Shown piece after piece: positions 62,492 to 64,000 of a stretch of 64,000 bases of DNA. The stretch lies in contig CBDCME010000075.1 in assembly GCA_965218865.1 (NCBI GenBank), positions 1-64,000 on the forward strand, in the 5' to 3' direction. Positions within the stretch are counted from its first letter, which is position 1. Each line of letters begins with the position of its first letter. Below the pieces are notes generated by a model, which did no database searches, had not been told where the DNA came from, and saw only the letters and a list, made by a program, of their open reading frames with translations. The translations under genes were made by a program, and so were the position numbers. This DNA comes from CBDCME01 sp965218865. Its GTDB lineage: Bacteria > Pseudomonadota > Alphaproteobacteria > JAAXGF01.

Positions 62492-63343
62492 ATGCCGGGC
62501 ATACTCTGGTTGGCGTCCTATCCCAAATCCGGAAACACCTGGCTGCGGGGGTTTCTCGCCAACTATTTCACCAACGCGCAGACGCCGATACCGATCAATG
62601 AACTGCCCAAGTTCATTTTCGGTGACGGCTTGGCGGCGCCGTTCGAGAAAGTCGCCGGGAAGTCGGTCAGGGACTTCGACGTCCAGGAAATTCACCGCTT
62701 GCGCCCCAAGGTGCATGAGATGTTCGCCGGCTCCAGCCCCGACATCGTTTTCGTCAAAACCCACAACGCCATTTCCGTTCTCGACGATATCCCGACGATC
62801 ACGCCGGAGGTCACGGCGGGGGCCGTATACATCATTCGCAATCCCCTGGACGTGGTGGTTTCCTATGCCCACCACTTCGATCGGCTGATGGATCGCGCGA
62901 TCGAGGCGCTGGGTTCCGAGGAAACCGTGATTACGCCCCACAGCAACCAGGTCTATCAATATCTCGGCGCCTGGAGCAGCCACGTGCGCAGCTGGACGAC
63001 GGCGCCGGGATTGCGCCTCCATGTGTTGCGTTACGAGGACATGGCGTCGAAGCCCTTTCCGACCTTCCGCCGCTTGGTCGATTTTCTCGGCCTACCCTTG
63101 GAGATGCCGCGTCTCAAGAAGGCCATCCGATTCTCTACCTTCAAGGTCATGGCCGATCAAGAGGCAAGGGCCGGGTTCGTCGAGGCGAGGCCGGACAAGA
63201 AACAACCGTTTTTCCGTCAGGGCACGGCCGGCAAATGGCGCCGCGAGTTGACTGGGGAACAGGTGGACAAGCTGATCACCGACCACCGCGAGGTCATGGC
63301 CGAGCACGGTTATTTGAAAAAGGACGGGAAACCCGCTGATTAG
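62492..63343 (+). CDS. Sulfotransferase domain protein
   Basis: This 283-residue PAPS-dependent sulfotransferase (Sulfotransfer_1 type) has the 5'-phosphosulfate loop YPKSGNTWLRGFLA at residues 10-23, the 3'-phosphate motif YIIRNPLDVVVSYAHH near 112-127 with the usual Arg and Ser, and the C-terminal RQGTAGKWRREL matching the RxGxxGxW motif. A histidine in KTHNAIS is the likely catalytic base. It is divergent from the TPR-methyltransferase and may share a surface-glycan modification role with it, which is inference. Confidence 0.9.
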   Translation: MPGILWLASYPKSGNTWLRGFLANYFTNAQTPIPINELPKFIFGDGLAAPFEKVAGKSVRDFDVQEIHRLRPKVHEMFAGSSPDIVFVKTHNAISVLDDIPTITPEVTAGAVYIIRNPLDVVVSYAHHFDRLMDRAIEALGSEETVITPHSNQVYQYLGAWSSHVRSWTTAPGLRLHVLRYEDMASKPFPTFRRLVDFLGLPLEMPRLKKAIRFSTFKVMADQEARAGFVEARPDKKQPFFRQGTAGKWRRELTGEQVDKLITDHREVMAEHGYLKKDGKPAD

Positions 63344-63514
63344 TGTCCGTTCGAAAATGCGCGTCCGCGCATATTTTGCGTCTGTTCCGGCCCTCTCCCC
63401 CTTCCGGCCCTCTCCCCCTCCCGGCCCTCTCCCCCTCCCGGCCACCCACGTAAGTATGCTGATATGGGTGGCCGGGAGGGGGCGGAGGCCGGCGCCACGA
63501 GTTTTCGAACAGAC
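63344..63514 (-). repeat. Dispersed palindromic repeat, copy E, with 17-bp expansion
   Basis: It starts immediately after the sulfotransferase stop codon, in the same orientation as copy D. It contains three tandem units of a 17-mer (CCGGCCCTCTCCCCCTC type) where other copies have one. The loop GTAAGTATGCTGATAT matches copy C. Confidence 0.85.
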
Positions 63515-63877
63515 TATTAGGTCTCGCCGGAACGATTTGGCGCCGTTCCACTCTGACAACTCAGTCGATCCCTGAATTCACCCCGCCGCGCGCGGGATTC
63601 ACCACCCACCGTCCCGTGTGCTATGTTTTGCCCAATCGTCGTTTGGACAATCCCGGCGGGGAAGGACAATTATCAGGTCAAGATGCCTCACTCTCATTAT
63701 GACATTAATACTCTTCCTCGGCGGGGCGTGGCATCCCCGCAACCGGGATAATTGGTCGCCGCGGGTGCGGTATATAATGAACGAAATCCGGCCCATCGGT
63801 TCTGTCATCCCATGACGAGATCGCTTATAGTGAGGGTGATGGCCGCTGCGGAGGCTCGTTGATCCGGAATTCGATGA
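63515..63877. other. Spacer before the partial gene
   Basis: These 363 bases have no supported gene; frames are short and motif-free. The promoter of the gene at the right edge may lie here. Confidence 0.4.
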
Positions 63878-64000
63878 ATGCGTAAGCCCGTTTCCCCTTG
63901 GTCTATTCGGGGCGTTGGCCACGACGTGCGAACCCAGGCGGCGAAGGCGGCCGGGCGTAAACGGGTGTATCTCGGCGAATGGGTCAGCCAGGCTATCCTG
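63878..64000 (+). CDS. Start of a PodJ/SEL1-like protein (cut by window end)
   Basis: The frame from ATG 63878 is open to the window edge (41 codons). It reads WSIRGVGHDVRTQAAKAAGR then YLGEWVSQAIL. That resembles the N-terminus of alphaproteobacterial polar-localisation or SEL1-repeat proteins (PWSVKGIDPEAREAAKxAA...LGEWLN). No strong ribosome binding site is adjacent; GGAGG lies about 24 bases upstream. The call rests on this short motif only. Confidence 0.5.
   Translation, partial: MRKPVSPWSIRGVGHDVRTQAAKAAGRKRVYLGEWVSQAIL

Noticed and set aside
1..64000. CRISPR arrays, rRNA operon and replication origin
   Set aside because: No regularly spaced direct repeats with unique spacers, no rRNA-like sequence and no DnaA-box cluster were seen.

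Overview
The window looks like a GC-rich (about 60-65%) alphaproteobacterial chromosome segment, probably Rhodospirillales-like. The evidence is hrcA-grpE divergent from rph-rdgB, a mlaA-mlaC pair, a long-form dCTP deaminase, an ArsR-methyltransferase fusion leading a metF-metH operon, and a PodJ-like start at the right edge. No rRNA or CRISPR array is visible. The only complete tRNA is tRNA-Ser(GGA). The unusual trait is the load of insertion sequences: six copies of one IS630-type element, three of an IS1595-type element, two of an ISAs1-type element, two of an IS5-type element and a truncated IS256-type element. A family of five roughly 130-170 bp palindromic repeats also recurs.

Layout. 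0.3-6.5 kb is a nested mobile island: ISAs1 inside IS1595 inside IS630, followed by a 1764-bp tandem duplication. 6.5-20.1 kb is a conserved core: tRNA-Ser, small membrane protein, lepA, dcd, a double-anchored unknown, an exported pcm, a five-gene dipeptide/opine-type ABC transporter operon, and a large membrane-embedded spermidine-synthase-like protein. 20.2-23.3 kb holds two IS630 copies around a zinc-ribbon mini-gene. 23.7-31.5 kb is core again: zapE, mmsA, grpE-hrcA, rph-rdgB, mlaA-mlaC. 31.7-34.9 kb is IS1595 then ISAs1, each with clean target duplications. 35.0-40.4 kb is the methionine-cycle operon.

40.6-59.6 kb is the decayed accessory region: TPR and LRR remnants fused head to head, a phage tape-measure remnant, two IS5/IS630 pairs in opposite orientation bracketing clcA (frameshifted), a pentapeptide lipoprotein and a D-lactate-dehydrogenase-type oxidase, then a phage/ICE replication remnant whose helicase-like gene has been fused in frame to an IS256 transposase. 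59.6-64 kb carries a TPR-methyltransferase gene broken by two single-base indels, a sulfotransferase and the start of a PodJ-like gene.

Most informative observations. The IS630 element is split at an A8 tract in every copy but one, which has A7 and an intact 354-residue transposase. Target duplications allow the order of IS insertions to be reconstructed. The ISAs1 transposase carries an N-terminal DUF4338 domain, also known from the Druantia protein DruA. The metF-metH regulator has a nearby palindromic candidate operator. No wholly new defence or metabolic system could be demonstrated from sequence alone. Several indels sit in homopolymers or GC-rich runs, so assembly error must be excluded before calling those genes dead.
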